Positions 31,386-42,769 of a stretch of 64,000 nucleotides of DNA are shown one piece after another; the stretch's first letter is position 1, and each line of letters opens with the position of its first letter. A program made the position numbers and the translations under genes. The notes below the pieces were generated by a model that was given only the letters and a program-made list of their open reading frames with translations, did not search any database and was not told where the DNA came from. Origin of the DNA: Niebla homalea (taxonomy: Eukaryota > Ascomycota > Lecanoromycetes > Lecanorales > Ramalinaceae); the NCBI GenBank assembly GCA_019925105.1, contig JAHGAU010000001.1, positions 1,798,001-1,862,000 on the forward strand, read 5' to 3'.

Positions 31386-34300
31386 TCAAGTACTAAAACC
31401 AATCATCAGTGATTTGGCCAAAAAAGCAAGGGCGGGAGCGTCAGCTTACTATATCTCCAAGGGTGCAAGGCCATCGATACTGTACAGCCAATTGCCACCT
31501 TGCTCCTCCCGAGCAAGCCAGTCGTACGGCCACAGCACCAGATGGCCCTGAACCAGATGCATCAGCTCCTCAGCCTCGTCCTTCCCCATTATGTCGTCGC
31601 TCGCGTGGAAGTCTCGCCTGGACGCCCTGGTGGTGGCGCGACGCCTGCGTTTCTGGGTCGAGTTGTTACACATCAGAGCTTCGGAGTAGTTCTGGGAGCC
31701 CGGTGATGGTGAATATGCCGTCGAGCTGTCGGTGCCGTCGACATTGGATGGGATCAGGGAAGGCGGAGGCCTCAGATCGTTCGAAGGACGGTCCTTTTCA
31801 TCGAAAGTGTCACTGCCTTCGGACTGGAGCATTGCTTTTTCCCTATCCCGAGCTTCCTGGGCGTGTCGCTCCGCTTGGGCTTTGTTGGCCTCCTCGGCCC
31901 ATTCCTCTACGCTGCCGTCGACGTGGCTTGCTTTCTCTTTCTGGAAGCCAAGCTGTTGCAGAAGCTTGTCGCCAAAGGTCCCCGCTCGAACCTCAGCACT
32001 ACCGGCCTTCTCGCCGATCGGACCCAGCATTCTCAATTTATCGGCGGTGGACGCGCTTCCTGGTGGGCCGCTGCTTCCGGGTGCATTGCGTTGAATACGG
32101 TCCACACTTTGCCCGCCACCCTGGGATTGCGAGAAGCGCTCCGCATATGCTGCGTACTCCTTGTACTCTTTCCAAGATTTGACCTCGCTATCGGGCATAC
32201 AGCGGAAGACTTGGCGGTAGAGCTTGGTGTTGTTCTCGGCCACTGCATGCCAAGTGTCCAGAAAGAAGGCATCGTTGAGCGGATCGCGCATGCAATCTTT
32301 GTCGACAGCAGGCTGCTTAGCATCCGGTAATGTCGAACTGAGTATTTCAGAAGCATGAGGCGATCGATCCTGTCCAAACTTGGGACCGCCTATATCCGAG
32401 TCATCGGTTATTGGGAGGGGGGGTAAAGAGGTCTGGGATTGGTCAAGCTGTGTAGTACTTGTTGCGGGAGAAGGCTCTGGGGGGAGAGCAGCGTTGCTAA
32501 CGGCGTCCTCCTCACTAGTTGTCTGAGTGCTGTTCGGAGAGCCCTTTCTGATGGCACCCTCGGGACCATCTTTGGGACCATCTTTGGGACCATCTTTGGG
32601 ACCATCTTTGGGACCATCTTTGGGACCATCTTTGGAAGCATCTTTGGGACCATCCCGAGAGACCAGAATCTCTACCTCGTGCTCGAGGGTAGGGACAATC
32701 ACGGTGTCACGTTGGTGACAATTCCCAACTTCATGCTCGCGCTTCATAGCGTCATGACCTTCTCCATCAACCGACTTACGGTGCTCAGCATTATTGGTCA
32801 CCCTAGCATCCTCGGTCAACTTTCTATTGGATTTGAGGTTGGGATTCGCGCTCTGCTCCCAATCAACATCATGATTGAAGCTGGACATTTTCTCCGACCT
32901 GAGAAGCACCGCATCTTGATTTTCATGTGTATGGTCGATGATTTTGCGCTTCGCGTCCTCGTCAGATGGCTGAGGTCTGTCTTGATCCAAATCTTGACCT
33001 CTAGTCTCCTCTTTCTCGGCTCTAGCCATCCTCCGATCCTCTTCCATGACTTCATCCACGTCAATGCCAAGATGCTCACGCATGAGCCGCATACGCAATG
33101 TATGAGGGAAGCGGCCTACAAGATATGGTTGCCCGTTCATGGTTGATTGAAGCATGTCGTTGTCACGAATGACGGCTGCACATTCAGAATCTCTTGATCC
33201 AAGCATCGAGCGTTCGTTGATGTTGGCGGATCCAATGATAGCGGCTCGATCATCCACAATCATACACTTCGCATGAATGTACAATTGCTCGGTCACAATT
33301 TGCCTATTTGGCCCGATTTTCCCCCACGACCGTAAGCTGTAGAATTGGATGAAGTCTTCTGGCTCAATACCGGCAGCGCGGACTCGGCCAAAGATGGACG
33401 CTTCTCCGCGGCAGATGCTTCGAAATTGACACTGCATGATAAGTCTCACACTGGTACCGTCTGGTGAGTCAACAGTATTTTGAAAACCTGGCATCAAGGG
33501 GATGACAATAACGGCGCGCCAATCCTCCTTCTTCTGTGCCGCTCGGATGATCCGTTCGACGAGTGCATCCCCAATCCTGTTCTCCATTCGAGTGCCCTCG
33601 ACTTCGCAGCTACTGATGAAGAACTGGTTCTCAATGTACACAAAATGCTCTGATTGCTCAATGAGCTTCATGTAGGCATTCATAATGCTATACTCAGTCA
33701 TGCCGGGTGTTCCAAGTGACCATTCGCATGCAGACCTGAGTATCTGAACTTCACAAGTGCCATCCAGGCCAAGCGCTTTGAGGTCAGGTGGATTGAAGTC
33801 TGGAGGAGGAAGGAGGAATGGAGTGGGCCGGGTCGGTTTGCGCTGTCGGAGAATATAATTCCAACGCTGAACAAAGTGTCTTGTGAGATCACGAGCTGGT
33901 TGACCTACAACTTGCATATGGATGTCATGCCAAGGCATACGCGGGACTTTTGCTCGATCGTACATCTCTTCATATGGTTTATCCAGAGCGTAGAAGTCCT
34001 GGACACGCGGATTCGAATAGTCCTTGCCAGGCCACAATTGACAATGGTCAGCATCTTTCGGGTCATCAGAAGCTTCAAAGCCAGTGAGTTTGTCGTCGAC
34101 TACTGTGTGTTGTGGTGTGTCCCATCTGCCAAAGCAAAGGTCGATACCGCCAATGAAAGCCACCATATGGTCAATGAGGCACAGCTTCTCGTGATGGGCC
34201 CAAAAGAAGGTATTCTGTCTGAATTGGTTTGGTGATCTCTGAACGAAAATGTTGGGGTGCAGATCCAGGAGGGAGAATTTCGAATATTCGGAGTCGATAG

Positions 34301-36818
34301 GAATCGCTGAATTGATGTTTCGGTACATGATCACGAAGACTTTAACCCCTTCTCTTGCCTTACGCTGCAGCAGGCGATCTAGCCTCCACTTCTGGCTGAT
34401 GGCTGCGGGTCTTCTCAAGTATAACTCTGGGCTGAGCCACCAGTCATGGATATATATCACATCCTTTGCCATGCTGATCGCGCGAGAAACATTCCACATG
34501 TAATCCCTACCGTCGACCAGCCACTGTGCAAAGACGCCTGATCTGACTGGTGCGAAGCTCTCGAATCTTTTCGGTTTAGCCCATGGCGAATTAGTGCACA
34601 TAAAGAGGATCGACTCTTGGAATTGATTCAATTGACGCTCGTTCTTGGCCAATAATTTCAGCTTTCGCTCAGAATTGTACAGCTTCAGAGAATGATTTTG
34701 AGAGTGTGCTGCGTTATCCTTTGCTGTCTTGGCTTTTTCCTTTGGCTTTGGCTGATCTCTGATCCGCCTTCGGTGAGTTGAAACCCGGAAGTTGGAATCA
34801 ACGAGAAAGACATCATAGATATTCATGGCTTCTGGGGAGTCCACGCAAACGACGTAGCTATGACGGACAGAAAACCATTTGGGTCCATGGCGCCCAACGA
34901 TCAGGGAAGGTGTCCATGCCTTTCTGAAATCGACTCCTTTGCCGGATTTGATAACTAGCAAGCCTTCCTTCCCATGATAGCTGCCCTCGGCAGCTAGACG
35001 CACACCCAGGGCGGAAAGCTCTAAGAATTTGCAAAGGCGATTGCTTTCTGGGCGGAAGATGAGGTATCGAATCATTTGCTGCAAATAATTTTCCAGCTTC
35101 TTACGCTGACGTTCGGGATAGGCTTCCCGGCGAGCGCGAGCGGCAGCCCCTTCGCTAGGTTGTGATGCTATACTCGACTTTCGACGAGCGACCAGAGCCG
35201 GCCGAGTCCTTTTCTTCTTTTTCTTGCCAGGTCGTTCAGGCCCGCTGCCGTCTCCACCACTTGGCGCAGTGCCGTCCATATCGTCATCAGCTTCTTCCTC
35301 GGACTCACTGTCGAGGCCTCTGATCCCACGAAGGTATGGGAACGTACTCCGCGGGAAATGTGGCAGCTTGGTCCGGGCCTCGTCCCCCTTGAGCTGAATG
35401 TATTTCTGAGTACCAATCTGGACCTTGTAGCGAACGTGAAGGTTTGCAAAGTCTCGGAGCGCTCGGTGTATCACCCACTTCATCCTTGTCAAGCCATTAC
35501 CGTACTCCATCTCAATACGAAATATCACGTGTCGATCACCAGACTTTGAATCGATTTGCTTGCTGTCAGTAATACGAACCTTCAGCTGCTCCAGCAATAT
35601 CGGAATTCGCTTGTTGCCGTGGTCGTCCCTTTGGAACATGCTAGCTAGGATCAGTGCTGCTGGTGCACCCGCAGTCAGCTCTGCGAGCAACTCTGCCGAC
35701 TTCGCGTGATCTATTGTGTTTTCGGCTTTTCGACGTTGTCCGAGCATCTTCAGCCCCGCCTTCAGTTGCCTCCACTTTGCTGCACTGACAGTCGTTGCCC
35801 TCTCTCCCCTAGGCATTCTCCAAGCGGAGGATGCAGAGCCGCCAGTGCCTTCGGCGCCACTCGCAAGGCCCGTTATTCTCCTAAAATTGCTTGGACGTCG
35901 TTCTTCTGAGGCGCTCTGTTGGCCCTGCTTTCGAGTCCCAGTATGGTTGAGTCCACGAGGACTATGGACCCATGAGCTACCTCGGCGCCATGGACTCCCA
36001 CGGTCAATCCTCTGTCTCCCTTCGTCTTCAGAAACGCCTTGTCGAGATTCATCATTGACATCGGTCATGGTGGCTCGTCGAGGTAGAAATGACGCTCGGT
36101 AACGGTCAGTTGGAGTCATTGTTGCTGTACTATTAGAAAGCAAGCTCGGTCTCGCACTCTTTGTGGATATTTTTGGAGTGTTTGGTGCAGTTTGCGAGCT
36201 ACCGTCGAAATAGCGGCGGCTTGATCGCTTTCTCTTGGGCGCTGTCTGACTGTCTTTGGTGCGACTGCCGGTGCCGGTATCCGTGCCACTTTCTTCAGCG
36301 TCTGCATCGCTATCTTGATGAAAGGGTGAATTTTGCCCAGAATCATCCAGGCCATGCGTTAACTCGGCTGGTTGTGGAAGACCCTCAGCAAATGAACCTC
36401 CACTTAGAGCAGAGCCACTATAGGATCGGACATGTGAGGCATTTGATGTTGTCGCTAAGGATCTCAATTTTGTAAACAGCGAGCCTCCACGACGATCTCC
36501 ACCGGCGGCGTCAACATCTCCAAGGCCGCCTCCTGTCGTCTTAACATGTAGCTGCCCATTGACGTCCGACTGTACGGGAGACCGTACAAATTGTACGCTA
36601 GGCTGTGCTGGTGGCGTGTCAGCCCCTGCTGCCCCAGTCTTAGGAGCTGTCTTGTCTTCTGACAGAAACGAATCTGGCTCTTCAGTGATTACGTCGTCTT
36701 GATCATGCCTTTGCTTGGGCTGTATGGCATCGTTATTATGTTGATGCGACATATCGGCTGGAGGAGGGCGGTAATCCAGACCCAAATAGAACATGGGAGA
36801 ACTTTTGGAGGTTTCCAT
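31386..36818 (-). CDS. SPO14: Phospholipase D1 (Spo14-type PX-PH-HKD)
   Basis: Phosphatidylcholine-hydrolysing PLD that makes phosphatidic acid at membranes; yeast Spo14 is needed for sporulation. Exons 36818-31450 and 31392-31386 give about 1791 aa; the last coding exon is 7 nt (end of Tyr, Thr, stop). A long disordered N-terminus precedes a PX-like region (~425-520, LPHFPRSTFPYL) and a PH-like region (~625-700). The two catalytic HxKxxxxD motifs are HEKLCLID (His876) and HAKCMIVD (His1182), with GSANINERSMLGSRDSE after the second. The ~500-residue C-terminal extension carries a DGPK tandem repeat and ends WLYSIDGLAPLEI, joined to YT. Without the final intron the protein would stop just two residues earlier. 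It is convergent with SLY1. Confidence 0.95.
32563..32657 (-). repeat. 12-nt minisatellite encoding DGPK
   Basis: Six perfect plus-strand copies of GGACCATCTTTG (32563-32634), one variant and a partial copy follow head to tail. On the coding strand they give DGPK repeats with one DASK variant in the disordered C-terminal tail of phospholipase D. The unit is four codons, so copy-number change would keep the frame. Confidence 0.95.
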
Positions 36819-37513
36819 AGCGTAGAGAGCAAGAGACGCTGTGAGAGACGTTGAGGTATTAATCTAGGACAATGCGTCTTGCAGAAACACACTCGTGACT
36901 CTTTACCCAGAACACGGTGCCAAGATTATTGTGATCCCTCTCTTATAGTTGAACTTGTCCCATTCGTTTCAATGATCTTTTAAGCAACTTGGGGACCTAT
37001 TTCGCTCCAGGGGTGTATCTGATATGAATAATTGGGCGCACTCTCCTCCCATGGTGAACAGCGAATTTGAGCGGGCAAAACGGTCTCCAGTTGCAAGGTC
37101 GTACTCCTCAATCCTATCAGGCTATCACATATGGACTGAGGTCGTGTCAAGTGGAGACAGAAAAGGTTGGCAATGAGACCCCGTCTGAAGTGTTCACGTC
37201 CAAATGCCAATCAGGCCGGGCCAATTGGAAACAACATTTAGATATCTTGGTTCTTCAAGCTAAGGTGTGCCTCAGAGACCCCATCCAGAGGCTCCCAAAG
37301 ACTCAAAATTGGCATAAGATCCCAACGTTTTCTGATTGATGGTCTGGTCTCGAATGCACTTGATAATTGGGTAGGGATCCTCGACCCTCGGGAGTTATAA
37401 AACACGGAGATAAGGACCGAAAACCCGAGCTGGAGTAAAGTATTGCCTCTCCATCTGCCTGTTGGTGCTTTCACCTTTATTGTTCGCCCGAGGTATCTAA
37501 CAGTGCATCTTAA
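36819..37513. promoter_or_regulatory. Divergent PLD / MRM1 intergenic region
   Basis: This 695-bp stretch lies between divergent starts. It contains a TATA-like element at 37396-37402 facing MRM1. The short frames within it have no recognisable domain. Confidence 0.5.
37396..37402 (+). promoter_or_regulatory. TATA box upstream of MRM1
   Basis: TATAAAA lies 118 bp 5' of the MRM1 ATG on the same strand, a plausible distance for a fungal core promoter. The call rests on motif and spacing only. Confidence 0.45.
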
Positions 37514-39072
37514 ATGTTCAAGGGCTGTGTGGCTTTCGCTGAATCTACATTTCGTTCAACCGCAACGGAAAGGGGCCAACATGCCATACGAACTTTGTCG
37601 ACGAACACAGCCATCAATCGCTCTTTGAGGAAATCTCGAATACCCTTTTCGCCCCAGCGTAGAGACTGGCCTACAGACTTGGATCCCTCTGGGCGCATTA
37701 CTCGTCCAGAACGTCAACCGCAATGGCGGCCCTCAGCATCTGTGCGCGATTCCCTATCCTCAGGGAGTCTGTATGATTATTCGAAGGAGCCCGAAGGCGA
37801 TAGAGCAGCTCGACGAGTGAACAGGTTTGGAAGCGCAATTGAGGAGTCACGGCAGCCTCAGGATGGCAAGATCGACGAATCACCTAGGGTTTCTCAAGAC
37901 CCTGGGAACAGCCTCCCAAATGCGGAAGTGGGAACCATGAGAAACCAAACGAAGAATTCGGAATATGCAGGCCCTGTCGCGAGACGCTACCCACAAGAGC
38001 GAGATGGTGATGATCGCCAAGATCCATTCTCCATTCCTTATACAACGTCAGCATCAGAATTTCTCTATGGGACTTCAGTTGTAACAGCCGCATTGCAAGC
38101 TCAGAAGCGCAAACTCTACAAGCTGTACATGTATGAAAGTGATGGTCGAGACTTGCATGGCCAGGATGATGCCTTGCGCAGGTCAGCTCTACAATGTGGT
38201 CTTGCTGTACAGCGGGTCAAGGGCTCATGGTTGCGTTTGATGGACAAAATGAGCCAGGGGAGGCCGCATAATGTCCGTCCACCCTAGTACATGTTTACAG
38301 ACTGTGCCCGGGGGGCTTACGTTTCACTAGGGTTACATCCTGGAAGCCTCGCCTCTCCCCAGAAAACCTATAAGATTACTTGGACCCCCCGATCGAGGGA
38401 GAAGTTCGTTCCAACTCATCCCTGACCATCAGTCTCGCGAAGACGAAGCGGTCAACGGGACAAACACCGAGATCAAATACAAGTCTTCATTCTCAAGGTT
38501 CCCTTTTGTTGTACTCCTGGATGGAATTGTAAGTGGTAACCACACATGTACTCTTGTTACTCCTTCCTAAATATGTGCAGCTTGATGCTGGCAATTATGG
38601 TGCCATATTGAGGTCCGCTCACTTCTTGGGCGCCGATGCCGTGATTACCGGCAGTCACAATGCTCCATTGAATGCGGTAGCACTCAAAGCATCAGCAGGC
38701 GCAGCAGAGTTGTTGCCAATGATGACGGTGAGCCAGCCAATTGCCTTCTTGGACGGATGTAAGGCCAATGGCTGGATAGTCTACGCGGCTAATGCGCCGC
38801 AATCTTTGGGAGGATCGAAATCGAGGGTTTTGACGACTTCGAATGTTGGCACTCCGCTTTCCCGGAATCCCTGTGTCCTTATACTTGGAAGCGAGGGTGA
38901 AGGTCTTCGCTGGAAGATCCAAAGAAAAGCAGATTTTGAGATTGGAATCGAAGGCCCGAATATGGGCGCAGGGGAGGTAGACAGCCTTAACGTGAGTGTA
39001 GCTGGGGCGTTGCTTTGCGAAGCCTTTTTGCGAAGACCGCATGCCCCGGCAGATAATACGTTGCTCTTTTGA
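37514..39072 (+). CDS. MRM1: Mitochondrial 21S rRNA 2'-O-ribose methyltransferase MRM1
   Basis: SpoU-family (SPOUT) methyltransferase; yeast Mrm1/Pet56 methylates a guanosine in the peptidyl-transferase centre of the mitochondrial large-subunit rRNA. Exons 37514-38272, 38331-38528 and 38581-39072 (introns 58 and 52 nt) give about 482 aa. An N-terminal presequence-like region (Arg/Ser/Thr-rich) and a long Arg/Pro/Ser-rich linker come first. The substrate-binding domain follows around FLYGTSVVTAALQAQKRKLY. The SPOUT motifs are LDAGNYGAILRSAHFLGAD (motif 1), CVLILGSEGEGL (motif 2) and DSLNVSVAGALLCEAF (motif 3). Joining exon 2 gives FPFVVLLDGILDAGNYGA, the expected continuous strand into motif 1. 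Confidence 0.94.
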
Positions 39073-40306
39073 AACGACTGACACTGTCTGGATACCTAGC
39101 CGTTGGCATTGCGGTGCTCGAAAGTGGTTGAACATCTTTCGGCTTCCTGGACCATGTGAATTCTCCTTTCAAAATGTGTACGAGCAGGAGACACGATGTT
39201 CATTAATGATCAGGTGCTTGTGTCACAGCCAAGTGTTGCTTCTTCTACTATCAAAATAAAGGGACTCTGGATAGATGCAGCTCTGCGATCTGATTTCCAT
39301 CTTCGATAGGAGGGGTTCGCAAATTTTGAGCTGGAACGAAGTGCTCAAGGATTGTGTTTAGAAATACCTAAGGATTAGACATACCAGCGTCTGGATCTCT
39401 TGTGTCAACGGTTTCCCTATCATCTCTAATGTAAGTAATGTTGCGCCACCAGGTCATTATCGGTGACACATGAGTCCAATGTGTACATTGAGGATCTGTA
39501 GGAGCGCGGCAAAACATCGCCTGAGGTGTCCCAGGAACAAGGAACAAGGGAAGGTGCGTGAGCAATCTTCATTGTAGGTGCCCGCTTCGGCATGACAGCC
39601 AATTGGAATGATGCTGCTAGCCAAGTTTGGACATATTTGAAGTGCCTCCTAAGAAATTTTCAGGAACGCAAGCGAAAGGCCTCAAGTCACACGAAGTGCC
39701 TTGCTCTAGGGAATTATCACGGAGTGGATTCATTGCCTGGTTCATTCACTCCGCTATTGAGAACAATAAAAACAGCCTAACCTTATTCCAGCACATTCAA
39801 ATCAACACACAACAATGCTCCCAGCCTGTTGGGTTCGACTTGACAGTTGACACTGCCATTCCTACTCAGTGTGAAGTGTTAAACTTCATACTGTAGTGTC
39901 ATGCACCCGGCCAGGCAATTAATCTCCTGCTGCGCCCTTCCTCTCCTCTTTTCTATTCATATGCCTTGACAACTTTGCTCCATCAGCACGCACCCGTTGC
40001 CTGCCAGTATAAAAGATTGTCAATCAATAAGGAAACTGTAAGATCAAAGCCATACAGTCAGAGCCTTACTGCTACAAAATTGGGGTGACCGACGAGTTCA
40101 GGCTGCTCGTGATCTTCCTAAAATTGTGCCTGTTTAGTTCACCATTGCCTTCGTCTTACTCTGGCTTCACCACACACGACACAAAAATTGCCTCGATCAG
40201 TTCCTAGCAATTTGCTGCTTCTTGATCTGTCTATACCGTCTGTAGTCCTCTCAATCTTAAATACAGTGGAGGTCAACACCTAATCAAGTTCTTCGAAAAC
40301 ATCACC
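39073..40306. other. 1.2 kb intergenic region
   Basis: It lies between two genes read to the right. A TATA element (40008-40015) near its right part probably serves the CCCH gene. Open frames on both strands are short and unconvincing. I looked for tRNA B-box-like sequence and repeats and saw none. Confidence 0.5.
40008..40015 (+). promoter_or_regulatory. TATA box upstream of the CCCH gene
   Basis: TATAAAAG lies about 300 bp 5' of the CCCH gene ATG, on the same strand. This implies a long 5' leader if it is used. Confidence 0.4.
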
Positions 40307-42192
40307 ATGGACACACCTCCTACATCTACCGAATCCGAGTCCTCCTTCAGCCCTGAGGACCCTCGCCCGCGTTACTACATCTGTCGAGATGATAAGACGT
40401 TGGTACCTCTGATCGCTGTTGACGAACTGCCCCCCATCATCCACCTCCACGGAGTCCCTTTGTCGTTGGCTGCCGCCGACATCGAAGAATGGGACATGTC
40501 CCGCTGTGGCGACGTTATCGATCGAGCAAAAAATCTGTATCGCATCGAATTCAACACCAACTTAAGCAGCTATCAGTCAGCTCATACCTCCAAGCCTCCT
40601 GCGACTCCTCACAAAGGAAAACAAAAGGCTTCAGTGGTCTCCCCTGGCGACCTTCCTCAGCCATCAGACCATCCGCAAGCTGATCAAGAGACACCTCCGT
40701 ATGACCCCTCAGAAGAAGCTGCACCGCAGTACCCTGATTCCGAAAACAAGAACATTGACTACGAGTCCAAGAATCTTCTAGGAACAGCTGGAGACTACCA
40801 GGTACTATCCGACTAATTTGAAATAACGTGAATCAGTGACTAACTGTGTAATAGGATGCAAAAGAAAACATAGCGAGAGACTATGCACCGAGCAAGGTGC
40901 AACATCCGTCTAAAACGCCAAACGCAGCTACGCCAGGCATCTATGGGCGAAAGAAGTACTGTACGTACTGGATCCGTACAGGTAATTGCGATTACATACA
41001 GGAAGGCTGCAAGTTCCTGCATGTCATTCCCGACGCGGAGACTCGTCTTCGCATTGGGATTCGCGATATGCCGCGTTGGGCTCGTGAAGACATCCCCGCC
41101 CCAGAGAACGAATTCTCACCTAAGGCAATTGGCCAGGACTGGCGTCGACGAGCTCAGCCAGATAGCCGTGACCCACCTCTGGGGCGAGTGACTGAACTGC
41201 CTGAGGCATCTGGTTTTCGGGCTCGCGCTGCGCCTTTCGATGCTGCAGCACCAGCCTATGCTGGCTGGGGCAATGTTCAGGAAGGCAACCAACACCCTCA
41301 GTTCATGCATTTCACTAACCAGCAATCTGCGAATAACTTCAAGCACACCAGCCATTACGATCAGTCCCGTCTCAATAATGTGCACGCGAATGGAGCCCTC
41401 AATTCTGCATCAGCAGCTGCCGCGGACTCTTTCCAACGCCAGATGCATTCTCATCGATCTCTGTCCCCAGCCCCGGCTTCTAGTCCTCGCCGCTCCTCGC
41501 CTAAGCCGCAGCCGCCTATCGCTCGTCCCACCACCACCGCATATACTGCGCCTGATAAGATACAGCACATCGAGCGAGCAGCGAACGTAGCCCAGAACCC
41601 TTTTGGGCGTGGCTTCAGTCGTGATCTTCCAAAAAAGTCCTACCTCGCACCTCCTGGTATGGATTTCCCATCCTCCTCGCTCTTCCGCAACAATCAGCAG
41701 CCTCGTACCCCAATGGATGCGAGATTCGCCAACCTGTCTCTCGGCTCTCCGGCCAACACAGGGATAGCGGAGGGTACAGGGTACTGTAGCCCAGATCAGA
41801 TACCTGGCAATGCGACGCCTTTGTTGTCTTCAAGGCCTTTTGGAAGCCGTTACTCCGAAACGTTCCAGGCTGCCAACGAGGGAACCAATCAGAACACCCA
41901 ATTCAATGGCAATGTGAGCCCCTCGTTCTTCACGCAGCCTACGGTAACGCACAAGCGTCGCTTTGTTACCCCTGGAGAATCGAAATTCGTTGTGACATCT
42001 GCAGCGGAGGACAATGGGGGCTTGACTGCCACCGCCCATGCAGGACAGCATCTTCGCACCAATTGTGGTCAACATCGCGCTCAATCTGGGCAGCGTCGTG
42101 GTCGTTCCAGGCAGCGTCGTTCCCGTTCCTGCCAGCACCGTCGCTCACACGCCAAAGCGCAAAACGGCAGTCTGGAGGGCACTTTCACCTGA
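40307..42192 (+). CDS. Fungal CCCH zinc-finger protein (C3H1 type)
   Basis: Exons 40307-40801 and 40855-42192 (53-nt intron) give about 610 aa. The N-terminal third has a conserved-looking block (YYICRDDKTLVPLIAVDELP) followed by a Pro/Ser-rich linker. The finger KYCTYWIRTGNCDY with GCKFLH follows the intron, then LRIGIRDMPRWARED, which typifies a widespread filamentous-ascomycete family. The rest is Ser/Pro/Ala/Asn-rich. Nucleic-acid binding is inferred from the finger; a precise role is unknown. The last ~50 residues are Arg/Gln/Ser-rich. An overlapping frame (42038-42229) is Val/Pro-rich with a better-looking codon pattern, so the true C-terminus is uncertain (see Part 2). Confidence 0.82.
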
Positions 42193-42769
42193 AGCCTTCG
42201 TGACAAAGACGTCACTCAATTGGACATAAGAGAGGCATCCATCTATAAAATGAGAGACCAATCGGTATCACATAGATGAGTTGCCGCAAGGCCATTCAAC
42301 ATTTCAGAATGATTTATACGCGTGCAAGGTTAATTTATATGAGTTGCGTCGGCACAAGATGAGTATAGGGAGCAGCTTGGACTGGCTGCCATCAGTCCTA
42401 GCCCGTCTCCTACCGTGAGTATTGGTCTTGAGCTTGGTGGTCTAGATTATTCAGCATGCGAATCCATCTATCTGTGCAGCAGTGATTCACTTAGGGAGAC
42501 ATTTTCCGGTTGGAGGCTATTGGAGGAATTTATAGACTTGATTCGACTGGAAGGATTCGTGTCACATAAATAGCACCAAAAAGCCCTGTGGCTAAGAGAA
42601 GCTCGAGAAACTATGATCCAATAATATCTCGGTCCCTCAAGTCTCTTCAAGTGAGAACCAAGAAGTACATTGCAATTCCAATTCAATATGGATGGTGAGT
42701 ATAGACAAACATACTTCTCCGTGCTGTTCTTTGTACATGAAAGCCGCAAGATCTGTCTTCTCGTCTCCA
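42193..42769. other. Convergent intergenic region CCCH gene / mS35
   Basis: A 577-bp stretch lies between the two 3' ends. A minus-strand frame at 42468-42770 is poorly supported. I see no RNA gene or repeat. Confidence 0.5.

Noticed and set aside
32439..33146. 235-codon plus-strand frame with a FGTIFGTI-type repeat
   Set aside because: This is the antisense reading of the DGPK minisatellite inside phospholipase D, with no independent support.
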